A stretch of DNA of 64,000 bases from an uncultured Subdoligranulum sp. (GTDB taxonomy: Bacteria > Bacillota > Clostridia > Oscillospirales > Ruminococcaceae): contig NZ_OZ007030.1 of the NCBI RefSeq assembly GCF_963931595.1, positions 2,927,240 through 2,991,239 of the forward strand, in the 5' to 3' direction. The position numbers and the translations under genes were made by a program. Below, piece by piece: positions 30,531 to 38,251 of the stretch (the first letter of the stretch is position 1; every line of letters begins with the position of its first letter). The notes beneath the pieces are model-generated. The model ran no database searches and was not told the origin of the DNA. It saw nothing but the letters and a program-made list of their open reading frames with translations.

Positions 30531-30791
30531 TTGCAGGTCTTGCCCGGCAAAACCCGCCCCTTGTGCATTGGTCAGCAGATAACGGATGACATTGATTTTG
30601 GGAATCTTGTAGGCGTTGCCCAGTTTGAGGGCTCCGATTTCGCCTTCCCCCAGCAGATCATACGCCGCATGACGGCTGATGCCCAACATAGTTTGCAGTT
30701 GCCGGACTGTCACCACATCGGGATAGTCGGCAAACAGCAGGCCATAGCAGGCTTTCAGCTCTTTTTCCGGGATGAGTCGTTTCGCAGACAT
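30519..30791 (-). CDS. Excisionase-like helix-turn-helix protein
   Basis: The 90-residue protein has a MerR/Xis-like HTH: VVTVRQLQTMLGISRHAAYDLLGEGEIGALKLGNAYKIPKINVIRYLL. This class binds DNA as a recombination directionality factor or regulator. Its last codons and stop lie inside the fourth palindrome of the array, so the palindrome also encodes its C-terminus. I used ATG 30791, preceded by GAGGG; an in-frame ATG at 30857 is possible but would need a different ribosome site. It is divergent from the XRE gene at 31051. Confidence 0.65.
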   Translation of the reverse strand: MSAKRLIPEKELKACYGLLFADYPDVVTVRQLQTMLGISRHAAYDLLGEGEIGALKLGNAYKIPKINVIRYLLTNAQGAGFAGQDLQSES

Positions 30792-30878
30792 GCGACCCTC
30801 ATAGAATGGAAGTGTACGGATTGGATAATCATAGGCAAATCTCCTTTCTGTAATCATTTGCGGAAGCTCTATTGAACT

Positions 30879-30944
30879 TTCGCAAATTTGATAAGAATAT
30901 TATAATTCGCAAAAATGCGAACGTCAATATATTTCGCAAATTTG
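30879..30944. promoter_or_regulatory. TTCGCAAA operator repeats between divergent HTH genes
   Basis: TTCGCAAATTTG occurs at 30879-30890 and 30933-30944, and TTCGCA-AAAA-TGCGAA forms a palindrome at 30906-30921. The cluster sits in an AT-rich spacer between two divergent regulators, as expected for a repressor binding region. Confidence 0.6.
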
Positions 30945-30955
30945 TTACAATTCCC

Positions 30956-30984
30956 TTGTAAAACGGGGACGGGTAGGGTACAAT
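30956..30984 (+). promoter_or_regulatory. Promoter of the XRE regulator gene
   Basis: TTGTAA (30956-30961) and TACAAT (30979-30984) are spaced 17 nt. A perfect 12-bp hairpin with a 3-nt loop (30998-31009 with 31013-31024) lies in the leader just before the ribosome site. Confidence 0.6.
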
Positions 30985-31050
30985 GAATACAAAAAGACGC
31001 GTCCACGGAAAATCCGTGGACGCGATAACGGCTTGGAGAGGAGCAAAACC

Positions 31051-31572
31051 GTGACGACCGGCGAGAAGATCAAACGGATACGCCGCCATCGGCAGATGAC
31101 GCAGAAGGAACTGGGAGAAAAGATCGGATTGGGCGCAGGCGGCGCCAACCGCATCGCCCAGTATGAGATGGGGTACCGGATTCCCAAAAAGCCGCTGCTG
31201 GAGAAAATGGCCGAAGCGCTGAATGTGTCTGCGATGGCCTTGTCGGAAGGCGGAAACGGCGCTGCCGCCGATATGATGGAGCAACTGTTCTGGCTGGATG
31301 AGGAAGTGCCCGGTATTATCAATCTGGTCCGTACACAGCGGTCCGAGACCCGGTACAACGCCAACCAGGATTTTTCGTTGCGCTATGATGACAACGATGA
31401 CTGGCCGCCAAACAGCCCTGTGGCCATGTGGTTCAATTCGACGATCCTGAACGATTTCCTCAAGGATTGGGCGGAAGTGCAGCGGAAGCTTCGCCAGGGG
31501 GAGATTACCGAAAAGGAATACTTTGAGTGGAAGATTTGTTGGCCGGAGAGCGCAGACCTGGCTGGATTGTGA
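31051..31572 (+). CDS. XRE-family transcriptional regulator
   Basis: The 173-residue protein has an N-terminal HTH_3 domain: TGEKIKRIRRHRQMTQKELGEKIGLGAGGANRIAQYE, with the pattern QxELGxxIG...RIxxYE. The C-terminal ~100 residues are acidic and unrelated to peptidase or sensor domains that I know. The start is GTG 31051 with GGAGAGGAG upstream. It faces the excisionase-like gene across the TTCGCAAA repeats and probably controls that intergenic region. A bidirectional-looking terminator follows. Confidence 0.8.
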   Translation: MTTGEKIKRIRRHRQMTQKELGEKIGLGAGGANRIAQYEMGYRIPKKPLLEKMAEALNVSAMALSEGGNGAAADMMEQLFWLDEEVPGIINLVRTQRSETRYNANQDFSLRYDDNDDWPPNSPVAMWFNSTILNDFLKDWAEVQRKLRQGEITEKEYFEWKICWPESADLAGL

Positions 31573-31649
31573 CAACCCAGGCGGCAGTGGAGGAAGAGCG
31601 AAAAAGCGGAAGAATAAGAAGGGAAAAGTATAATTGCTCTAAAAGAAAT

Positions 31650-31686
31650 AGCGGCGAACGCAGAATTTGCGTTCGCCGCTCTTTTT
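31650..31686. terminator. Terminator between convergent XRE genes
   Basis: A 13-bp perfect stem (31650-31662 with 31668-31680) closes loop GAATT and is followed by CTTTTT on the plus strand. It overlaps the end of the leftward gene. Confidence 0.8.
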
Positions 31687-31996
31687 ATATGTCTCGGTGG
31701 TAGGATTTAGCAACTTGCAGTACAATGCGTTTCTGCTCCGGTGTTAAGGATACCCAGGCATCCAACAATTCCTTCACATCCGGTGTCATCTCAACCATGT
31801 CGCTTTCCGCAAAAAATTGGGAAAGTGTGATACCGAATGCCTTGCAAATAGCCTCTAATGTGGGAATCGTGGGCAGCGTGTTGCGTCGGTAAATATTGGA
31901 GATAGTGGACTCGTTCAGCCCGGATACCTGCGCAAGGCGGTATTCCGACCATCCGCGTTCTTGCAATAGCTTACGAAGTCTTTCCAACACATCCAT
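31685..31996 (-). CDS. XRE-family regulator
   Basis: The 103-residue protein is a cI/XRE-type HTH with MDVLERLRKLLQERGWSEYRLAQVSGLNESTISNIYRR and a C-terminal segment LTPEQKRIVLQVAKSYH. Proteins of this size and layout occur widely in Firmicute mobile elements. ATG 31996 has AAAGGCGG upstream; longer in-frame extension lacks a ribosome site. It is divergent from the SLOG gene at 32128 and likely binds the dyad at 32060-32099. Confidence 0.8.
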   Translation of the reverse strand: MDVLERLRKLLQERGWSEYRLAQVSGLNESTISNIYRRNTLPTIPTLEAICKAFGITLSQFFAESDMVEMTPDVKELLDAWVSLTPEQKRIVLQVAKSYHRDI

Positions 31997-32059
31997 CCCG
32001 GTACCGCCTTTCTTAACAACAGTGTACCTGATTATATGAGTGGAAAATACCTGCAAGTT

Positions 32060-32099
32060 GTCGGGCAAATACCGTTATGTTAAACTGTATTTACCCGAC
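32060..32099. promoter_or_regulatory. 13-bp inverted repeat between XRE and SLOG genes
   Basis: GTCGGGCAAATAC (32060-32072) and GTATTTACCCGAC (32087-32099) pair at 12 of 13 positions, with 14 nt between. It is a probable operator for the XRE repressor. Confidence 0.6.
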
Positions 32100-32127
32100 A
32101 GATAGCGGGTAGAAAGGCGGCAATGGC

Positions 32128-32634
32128 ATGAACTACACAGAAAAGGAAATGCGGAGCTATAGATGCTGCTTCACAGGGCATCGGCCAGAAAAACTGGGAG
32201 TTACAGAAGAGAAGATAAAGATGTTGTTGTCCTCTGCAGTGGATGATGCTATAGAAGGAGGAATTTCCACGTTTATTACCGGAATGGCACGTGGGTTTGA
32301 TTTATGGGCGGCAGAAATGGTACTGCAGAAAAAGGAAAGATATAAGCAAATACATTTGATTTGTGCGACGCCATTTCCAGGTTTTGAACGGAGCTGGCAA
32401 GAAAAGTGGCGTCTGCTATACACTAAAATTGCGAGAGAAGCCGATCTCCGGGTGGCTATTAGTGACAGGTATTACAGGGGATGCTTTCAGAAACGAAATG
32501 AGTGGATGGTACGGCATTCAATGCTCGTGATCTCAGCTTATAATGGCCAGCCAGGGGGAACAAGAAACACCATGGACTTTGCTGAACGATGTGGAGTGGA
32601 GGTGAGAAACATTTTGGGTGGAAGCAACGGTTGA
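32128..32634 (+). CDS. SLOG/DUF1273 (YpsA-like) family protein
   Basis: The 168-residue protein begins YRCCFTGHRPEKLG and contains FITGMARGFDLWAAE and NEWMVRHSMLVISAYNGQPGGTRNT, the three motif blocks of the DUF1273 branch of the SLOG superfamily. These are Rossmann-like folds thought to bind nucleotide-derived ligands, and they occur in phage and mobile-element contexts. It may sense a signal molecule, but no effector domain is attached. Start ATG 32128 is used because the nearby ATG 32123 meets a stop at once. The higB promoter begins inside its last codons. Confidence 0.8.
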   Translation: MNYTEKEMRSYRCCFTGHRPEKLGVTEEKIKMLLSSAVDDAIEGGISTFITGMARGFDLWAAEMVLQKKERYKQIHLICATPFPGFERSWQEKWRLLYTKIAREADLRVAISDRYYRGCFQKRNEWMVRHSMLVISAYNGQPGGTRNTMDFAERCGVEVRNILGGSNG

Positions 32635-32660
32635 CAGACACATATCGTATATGATATAAT
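32631..32660 (+). promoter_or_regulatory. higB promoter with overlapping palindrome
   Basis: TTGACA (32631-32636) and TATAAT (32655-32660) are spaced 18 nt. ATATC-GTATAT-GATAT (32642-32657) forms a dyad across the spacer and -10, as expected for autoregulation by a toxin-antitoxin complex. Confidence 0.7.
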
Positions 32661-32695
32661 GTTCTTGCTTTCATGAGAAAGGGGGTCTGGAAAAT

Positions 32696-33049
32696 ATGGA
32701 AGTTGAGTTTTACAGTACACCGGCAGGTGATGAGGTCGTCGGAGAATTTTTATCGTCATTGCCGGACAAGGATTTGGCGAAGGCGCTTCGAGGAATCGAA
32801 CTACTGAAACAGATGGGATTGGAACTTCGTGAACCCAATGTAAAGCACTTGGAAGGTCCAATCTGGGAACTGCGTATTAAATTCTCTACAAATGCCTATC
32901 GTATTCTGTATGTTGTCTGCGATGAAAATACGGTAGTATTGCTTCATGGCTTCATGAAGAAAACCCAAAAAACGCCGCGTACAGAAATTGCAATCGCGAA
33001 AAGTAGGTGGGCAGAGTTAGAAAAAAGAAGATCACAAGAGGATAGATGA
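32696..33049 (+). CDS. higB: HigB-like RelE-superfamily toxin (Gp49/DUF891)
   Basis: The 117-residue protein has the phage-derived Gp49-like pattern: MEVEFYSTPAGDEVVGEFL, KALRGIELLKQMGLELREPNVKHLEG, WELRIKFSTNAYRILYVV and VLLHGFMKKTQKTPRTEIAIAKSR. The basic KKTQKTP segment corresponds to the ribosome/RNA-contacting face, so it is expected to cleave translated mRNA. AGGGGG lies upstream of the ATG. Toxin-first order is typical of HigBA, but the antitoxin gene begins 277 nt downstream instead of overlapping or adjoining. Confidence 0.85.
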   Translation: MEVEFYSTPAGDEVVGEFLSSLPDKDLAKALRGIELLKQMGLELREPNVKHLEGPIWELRIKFSTNAYRILYVVCDENTVVLLHGFMKKTQKTPRTEIAIAKSRWAELEKRRSQEDR

Positions 33050-33099
33050 CAGGTTCCAACAAAAACACAATTTAGAAAATGCTAGTATGACATCATAGT

Positions 33100-33282
33100 T
33101 GCTAATACAAACGACCTAATTGATACTGTTGATAAAACTCATGAAAATGCTGTTGCTGAAAATGCAATAGCATACATAAAACATGAAAATTACTATTGCT
33201 ACACAAGCGATAGTTTATATAAAAGTACAGATGCATGACTTATATTATCAATAAATGAGTTAGTGCATAATAATGTCTGAGC
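33100..33282 (+). pseudogene. AT-rich decayed coding fragment between toxin and antitoxin
   Basis: One frame reads about 46 codons (VANTNDLIDTVDKTHENAV ... CYTSDSLYKSTDA) before a TGA, and after it 14 more codons read LILSINELVHNNV in the same frame before a second TGA. The composition (very AT-rich, Asn/Asp/Thr/Tyr-rich) resembles a remnant of a phage structural or surface gene. It has no start codon or ribosome site. It is placed here on reading-frame character only. Confidence 0.35.
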
Positions 33283-33326
33283 GATAAAAACAATACTATT
33301 GCGAATGACTATGAGGTATATTTAAA

Positions 33327-33599
33327 ATGAATTTCAATGATTACAAGGCCAAAATTTTTTCGGAGCGTCCGGATGTCAAGGAGGAATATGAGGCTCTTGG
33401 CCCTCAGTATGAAATTATCTGCGCTGAAATTAAATGTCGTAAAGCACTTGGAATAACCCAGAAAGAATTGGCAGAGCGAATGGGAACGGCGCAAGCTAAC
33501 ATTTCTCGGTTTGAAAGTGGCAGTTATAATCCTTCTTTGGCTTTTTTGCAGAAAATGGCGCAGAGTTTGGGAAAAACATTAAAAATTTCTATGGAATAG
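33327..33599 (+). CDS. higA: HigA-like XRE antitoxin
   Basis: The 90-residue protein has a C-terminal HTH: IKCRKALGITQKELAERMGTAQANISRFESGSYNPSLAFLQKMAQSLGKTLKISME. The N-terminal 35 residues should wrap the toxin. This pattern, ending in LKISxE, is common among HigA partners of Gp49-like toxins. It is co-oriented with higB but separated by an AT-rich remnant. No strong ribosome site is visible (AGGTAT upstream), so expression may be weak or may depend on read-through from higB. Confidence 0.8.
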   Translation: MNFNDYKAKIFSERPDVKEEYEALGPQYEIICAEIKCRKALGITQKELAERMGTAQANISRFESGSYNPSLAFLQKMAQSLGKTLKISME

Positions 33600-33600
33600 G

Positions 33601-33640
33601 AAACAAGGAGCGAAAGCATCAGCTTTCGCTCCTTGTTTTA
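33601..33640 (+). terminator. Terminator after higA
   Basis: A 17-bp perfect stem (33601-33617 with 33622-33638) closes ATCA and ends in a T run. Confidence 0.9.
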
Positions 33641-34001
33641 GCTGGGGCCTCTGGCGGTAGGATTTTTGTTCGGTATATAATAAATCACTTCGGCCCCACA
33701 ATTGCGTGCCGATGTAATCATTTTATGTAGACAATAAATGTTGATATAAAAATTCCTATGCGAATGCCTCTTAGATGTTAACTACGAATAAAACCATGAT
33801 ATTATCAAGCGTTCTCTTGAAAAATAAAGATCCGTTTATAAGGTGGTAAGACTTTGACACCGGTTTCTCGTTCTTTACATAAGCTGTAAAATTCTGCTTT
33901 CATTACAAAAAAATGAAGTACCGAACTATAAGAAGTTGAGTTTGTTGGCAAGAAAAAATGGCATTTGGACGTTGCAACGAAGGACCGGCACGGTTTATAC
34001 T
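33641..34001 (+). other. AT-rich spacer ending in a promoter
   Basis: I see no gene in this roughly 390-nt gap. Near its end TTGCAA (33972-33977) and TATACT (33996-34001), spaced 18 nt, form a promoter for the gene at 34033. Confidence 0.5.
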
Positions 34002-34032
34002 GTAAGTAAAAGAAAAACGAGGAGGCACCCTC

Positions 34033-34605
34033 ATGGCAGACGTGGAAAAACTTCGCAAGGTCAAACAGTGTATTGATAGCCTGGCGGAAGGACTGAACCC
34101 TTTTACCGGACAGCCTTTGCCAGAGGAAGATATTGTCAACGATGTGCGGGTGTCACGGAGCCTATTTTTGGCATCAGCGTTTCTGCAGGAGCAGATGCAA
34201 GGAACAACGGCCAAGAAAACCGGCAAAAAGCAGGCTTTCCAGTTGAGCCTGGAGGAACGGGAACAGGTGGAATTTTCTTCCCAACCCATTCCTGCCAGCG
34301 AGCTGGCCCGGCGGATGAACGATGCTGTCGGCACACAGGACTGCAAGAAGATCAGCTATCGCCAGATCACCGATTGGCTGGTGGAAGTAGGGATGCTCAA
34401 GCTGGTGGAAAATGCGGTGGGTACTCAGCGTCGACGTCCCACCGATAGCGGGGAAAAGCTGGGAATATCGGTGGATAACCGGGTAGGACAATATGGCCCT
34501 TATCAGGTGGTTTTATACAGCGAGGATGCCCAGCATTTTATTGTGGATAATGTGGATGCCATTGTGGCCTTTACGGCAAGTAAAGAAAAGGGCACACAAC
34601 GATAA
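34033..34605 (+). CDS. Hypothetical protein of the element
   Basis: The 190-residue cytoplasmic protein has an N-terminal helical region (EKLRKVKQCIDSLAEGLNPFTGQPLPEEDIVNDVRVSRSLFLASAFL). A central part follows with ELARRMNDAV and KKISYRQITDWLVEVGML, which reads like a winged-helix or DNA-binding segment, and the end contains VVLYSEDAQHFIVDNVDAIV. I do not recognise the family. It has its own promoter, and GAGGAGG precedes the ATG. The IS21 element is inserted 225 nt downstream. Confidence 0.6.
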   Translation: MADVEKLRKVKQCIDSLAEGLNPFTGQPLPEEDIVNDVRVSRSLFLASAFLQEQMQGTTAKKTGKKQAFQLSLEEREQVEFSSQPIPASELARRMNDAVGTQDCKKISYRQITDWLVEVGMLKLVENAVGTQRRRPTDSGEKLGISVDNRVGQYGPYQVVLYSEDAQHFIVDNVDAIVAFTASKEKGTQR

Positions 34606-34963
34606 GTGTGAGGTGAGCAGAGAAAACGACACGTGAAAAGGTCGGCTTAGGTAAACAGATGAACATAGTGGATGCAGCGGCCAATCTAATAATTTTCTAA
34701 TTATGATTATTAGAATCATGATTAGCAAGATAGTTTTCATGGTACTTTTTCTCGTGTCCCTAAAACAGACTTGGTAGTGTTTGCGGTGCCCCCAAAATTC
34801 CTGGAAGCCAACTGTAGCTTATCCGTTACATGCGTACGCCGCTCAAAAAGTGCAGCTTGACCGCAGATGATGGTGCATCGTCACCGGCGGAATGGTGCAC
34901 CCATTTCGGTGAAATGGTGCATGGTGGCCGCGGGCGTGGTGCACCGGGCCACCATGCAGGGAA

Positions 34964-35710
34964 TTACTCGGGGATGCCCTTGCGCTTGCGCATGGACTCG
35001 CCCTCAATCTGGATGGTATAGGCGTTGTAGATGATCCGGTCACAGATGGCGTCGGCCAGGGTGGGATCGTACAGGTTTTCATGCCACTCGCTGGTGTCAT
35101 ACTGGGAACAGAAGATGGTGGAAGCCACCTTGTTCCTGGCCTCTACCAGTTCCAGCACATCCCGGGCCTCGGCCTCCTTGAGGGGATAGAGCAGCCACTC
35201 GTCCAAAATAAGCAGTTTCTCTTTCCTGAGCTTTTTCATGTAATCCCGGTAGGTTCCGTTGGCCCGGGCCACAGAGATCTCCACCAGCAGATCCGGCAGA
35301 CGAATATACCGCACGGAATAGAAACTGCGGCTGGCAGCCATGCCAAGGGCGCAGGCCAGATATGTCTTTCCGGCCCCGGTTGCTCCCAGGATGATGACAT
35401 TGTGCGCTTCCTGTAGGTAAGTGCAGGATGCCAAACGCAGGATTTGTTCCCGATCCAGCTTACGCTCCGGCAGATATTCGATATTCTCCACACAGGCGGC
35501 AGGATCCGCGTAACCAGCGTTGCGGATGAGGCGGGTCAGGCGGTTGCTTTTCCGGGCACTCCACTCCGCATCTACCAACATGGCAAACCGATCCTCAAAG
35601 GAAACGGTCTGGAATTGGCTGTCCTGCAGCTGGGTTGAAAAGGCTTCCGCCATGACGCCCAGGTGCATCTCCTGCAGCTTACGTACCGTTTCATTGCTCA
35701 GCATGGTCAT
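34964..35710 (-). CDS. istB: IstB, IS21 transposition helper ATPase
   Basis: The 248-residue AAA+ protein is DnaC-like: Walker A ILGATGAGKTYLACALG near residue 103, Walker B KLLILDEWLLYP, and the sensor STIFCSQYDTSEWHENL. The N-terminal EMHLGVMAEAFSTQLQD is the IstB domain. It binds target DNA and stimulates the IstA transposase. The start overlaps the istA stop by ATGA, the usual IS21 arrangement. The length is normal, so the gene is intact. Confidence 0.93.
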   Translation of the reverse strand: MTMLSNETVRKLQEMHLGVMAEAFSTQLQDSQFQTVSFEDRFAMLVDAEWSARKSNRLTRLIRNAGYADPAACVENIEYLPERKLDREQILRLASCTYLQEAHNVIILGATGAGKTYLACALGMAASRSFYSVRYIRLPDLLVEISVARANGTYRDYMKKLRKEKLLILDEWLLYPLKEAEARDVLELVEARNKVASTIFCSQYDTSEWHENLYDPTLADAICDRIIYNAYTIQIEGESMRKRKGIPE

Positions 35711-37245
35711 TCCCCCCTCTTGTAGTAGTCGGCGCCTCGAGTGAACTTATGGGCTTTGGGCTCTTGCGGTTTGGGTAGAGCATCCTCATCCAGCAGCTTG
35801 TCCTGCCCGGATTTCAGGATAGACTGGACGCTTTTCAGGCTGGGGGAGGATGTGTAAGAGAGGGCTTTCCGACAGGCGTTCTCCAGCCGCTGCGGGGAAT
35901 AGCGCTCTGCCAGTTTCAGCAGGGCCATGCAGGACTTGTAACCCTGCTGTTCCACCTTGTGTGCGGAAAGAAAGAGTCGTACCACAGCAGCGGTGTGCTG
36001 GCCGATTTGCTCTGCCCAGCGGGTGAAACGCTCGCCGTTCCACTGCAGGTATGCCTGGTGGTCCGGTGGCATATGATCCTCCACCGTGCTGTACTGGTTG
36101 GGACGACCTTGAAGCCGCAGATGGGAGGCGATACGGGTGCCAGAAAAGAAGATTTCTACTGTGGTCCGGGTAAGGCGCACATCCACTTGCTGCTTGATAT
36201 ACTCATACGGCACGGAGTAGTTCATATGCTCCACACTGATGTGGTAGTTATACTGGACGGTTGCCACTTTCCAGACTGCCAGCTCGAAAGGAACTGCCGG
36301 CAGCGGCTGCAGAAAGAGCCGCTCCTCGGCAAAACAGGATGCCCGGCTTCCTTCTCGCTTCTGAAATGGCTTGTGGTTGAAGGATTCCAGCTTCTCACGG
36401 ATTGCCTGATTCAGTTCCGCAAGGGACAGAAACTGGCGGTTGCGCAGAGCAGCCAGGATCCAGGTAGAGACCACGCCGACGGAACCTTCTACAAAGGCCT
36501 TGTCCTTGGGACTGCGGGGCCGGGCGGGGAGAATGGCAGTGCCGTAGTGCTCCGCCATCTCCTGGTAGGATTTGTTGAGCACTGTTTCTGTCCGGGAGTT
36601 CTTGAGTACTCCAGCCTTGAGGTTGTCCGGCGTGAGGATACGGGTGACCCCGCCGAAATACCGATATGCGTTGACATGGCCGGTGATCCATGATTCCTGC
36701 TTCATATCCAGGAAGGCCTCTGTGTAGGCGTATCCGCTGTAAGGGAGCACCGCCACAAACAGATAGGCGTCCAGCCGTTCCCCGGTGTCTGTGTCCACCA
36801 GAGCTGCGGTCTGGCCCGCCCAGTCCACCTGCATGGTCTCGCCGGGCTTGTGTTCCAGGTGCATGGTAGCTTTGGTCTTGTGGACATAGTCTGCGTAATA
36901 CTTGTTGAACTGGGTGGACTTGTAGGGCAGCTCACCGCTCTGTCGGCATTGCTCGCAGTATTCCACCCACAGCAGGCTCAGGGTGACGCCACTCTTCTGC
37001 ATTTCACGGTATACCCACTCGTAGTCCGGCATCTTGTAGACAGGGGTCTTTTGCTCGGTTGGAAATAAACGCTGGGAAACTTCCTGCTGCGACATGGATT
37101 GCGCTTGCTGCCAGTCAAGTTTCTGTTCCCGAGCCCGGGCTAATGTGCGTGTGACCGTGTTGCGACCGCAACCAGCGGCATCTACGATCTCTCGGTGTGT
37201 GAGTCCAAGACTTTTCAGCCGAAGGATCTCTTTGTGATTGACCAT
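35707..37245 (-). CDS. istA: IstA, IS21-family DDE transposase
   Basis: The 512-residue protein has an N-terminal HTH (EILRLKSLGLTHREIVDAAGCGRNTVTRTL) and an rve integrase core. The core contains MQVDWAGQTAALVD (first Asp), RILTPDNLKAGV (second Asp) and SPKDKAFVEGSVGVV (Glu). The C-terminal domain binds the multiple terminal repeats. The frame is uninterrupted and of normal length, so the IS should be active. It sits in the spacer between a hypothetical gene and the leftward RM island without breaking either. Confidence 0.93.
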   Translation of the reverse strand: MVNHKEILRLKSLGLTHREIVDAAGCGRNTVTRTLARAREQKLDWQQAQSMSQQEVSQRLFPTEQKTPVYKMPDYEWVYREMQKSGVTLSLLWVEYCEQCRQSGELPYKSTQFNKYYADYVHKTKATMHLEHKPGETMQVDWAGQTAALVDTDTGERLDAYLFVAVLPYSGYAYTEAFLDMKQESWITGHVNAYRYFGGVTRILTPDNLKAGVLKNSRTETVLNKSYQEMAEHYGTAILPARPRSPKDKAFVEGSVGVVSTWILAALRNRQFLSLAELNQAIREKLESFNHKPFQKREGSRASCFAEERLFLQPLPAVPFELAVWKVATVQYNYHISVEHMNYSVPYEYIKQQVDVRLTRTTVEIFFSGTRIASHLRLQGRPNQYSTVEDHMPPDHQAYLQWNGERFTRWAEQIGQHTAAVVRLFLSAHKVEQQGYKSCMALLKLAERYSPQRLENACRKALSYTSSPSLKSVQSILKSGQDKLLDEDALPKPQEPKAHKFTRGADYYKRGE

Positions 37246-37436
37246 GGTAAGGCCTCCTAAAATGAATTTGCATCTGACGATGCTGAACTCATTTTAGTGG
37301 CTATCCTGTCAATGCACCATGGCTGCGGTGACCATGCACCATTTTAGCGGTTTGGCTGCACCATTCGTGCGGTCTGCACGCACCGTTTCAGGCGGTGTAT
37401 TCACTTACAAAAATCCCGATAAAAAATCTATAAACA

Positions 37437-37469
37437 AAAAGCGGAAGGTGGAGCTTACCTTCCGCTTTT
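37437..37469 (-). terminator. Terminator of the RM island transcript
   Basis: AAAAGCGGAAGGT (37437-37449) and ACCTTCCGCTTTT (37457-37469) form a perfect 13-bp stem. Read leftward it follows the metallopeptidase gene and ends in a T run. Confidence 0.8.
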
Positions 37470-37514
37470 GTATAATTTGAATATTCTGAGTTTTTTCTAA
37501 TAGCACGGTGCCAC

Positions 37515-38246
37515 TTAGAGCCACAAAACGCAATTCTTTTCAAGCTCAGTTTTTCGCTCTTTCCAGTCCGGCATGAACATGGTAAGAAAGGCGTAGAACT
37601 GTTTGGAGTGATTGGGATGAACCAGGTGGCATAGCTCATGAACAACCACATATTCAATACAATTTCTGGGGGCTTCCAACAATTGCTTATTCAGCGTAAT
37701 GATCTGCTTTTTCGGAAGACAGGAACCCCAACGGGTTTCCATGGAACGGATACGAAGCTGCGGTTTTGCCACGCCATATTTTTGAAAAGGCGGATAGGCC
37801 TGATCTAAAACTTCACGAAAGATCGCTTCACATTGACGGTCCAAGTATCGGGTAACCAACCGTTGCTTTTTGCTGAAGTCTATGGTGTCTTTGACGTTCA
37901 GAAACAGATAAACGCCATCCGTATATACGGTTTCTTTTGCGGCAGAAGCAACTTTCAGGCGCAAACCACGCCCCAGAAAATAGAAGGTTTCCCCACTGAC
38001 ATACTGTTTGGGCTGGGGAGAATATCGAGCAATTTCAGCAAACTTATTCTGTGCGGCAAAGATATAGGAGGCTTTGCTCAGAATAAACGCATCGATCTCT
38101 GAAGTGGGAACATCGGGATTGGCAGAAAGAAATACACGGCCATCCTTGTGAATTCGCAGATTCAGATTTTTAACAGGCTTTTGTTCCAGAAGATAGGAAA
38201 TCTCCCGGTTTTCACAGCGCACATGGCGCATCATCTCAGATGCCAT
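37515..38246 (-). CDS. YgjP-like zinc metallopeptidase (DUF45, SprT-like)
   Basis: The 243-residue protein contains the zinc motif VVHELCHLVHPNHSKQFYAFL (HExxH plus a downstream His), and RWGSCLPKKQIITLNKQLLEAP, both diagnostic of the YgjP/DUF45 family. Members of this family are frequent passengers next to hsdR in type I RM operons; their role there is not established. The start lies 5 nt after the hsdR stop, so the gene is translated from the same mRNA. It is the last gene of the island. Confidence 0.88.
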   Translation of the reverse strand: MASEMMRHVRCENREISYLLEQKPVKNLNLRIHKDGRVFLSANPDVPTSEIDAFILSKASYIFAAQNKFAEIARYSPQPKQYVSGETFYFLGRGLRLKVASAAKETVYTDGVYLFLNVKDTIDFSKKQRLVTRYLDRQCEAIFREVLDQAYPPFQKYGVAKPQLRIRSMETRWGSCLPKKQIITLNKQLLEAPRNCIEYVVVHELCHLVHPNHSKQFYAFLTMFMPDWKERKTELEKNCVLWL

Positions 38247-38251
38247 CTTTG

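Larger units (their letters stand above)
34831..37404 (-). mobile_element. IS21-family insertion sequence
   Basis: The ends TGCGTACGCCGC (left) and, in reverse complement, TGAATACACCGCC (right) start imperfect terminal inverted repeats of about 45 bp. Each end carries several copies of ATGGTGCA pointing inward: 34870, 34892, 34914 and a variant at 34936 on the left; 37313, 37335 and 37357 (as TGCACCAT) on the right. Multiple terminal repeats are typical of IS21. TTACA flanks both sides (34826-34830 and 37405-37409) and may be the target duplication. Ends are uncertain by 1-2 bases. Both genes are intact. Confidence 0.8.

Noticed and set aside
30227..30568. Peptide repeats of the KVNHSMIH type read from the minus strand
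   Set aside because: They are a by-product of the DNA palindromes; the frame has no start site of its own and overlaps two better-supported genes.
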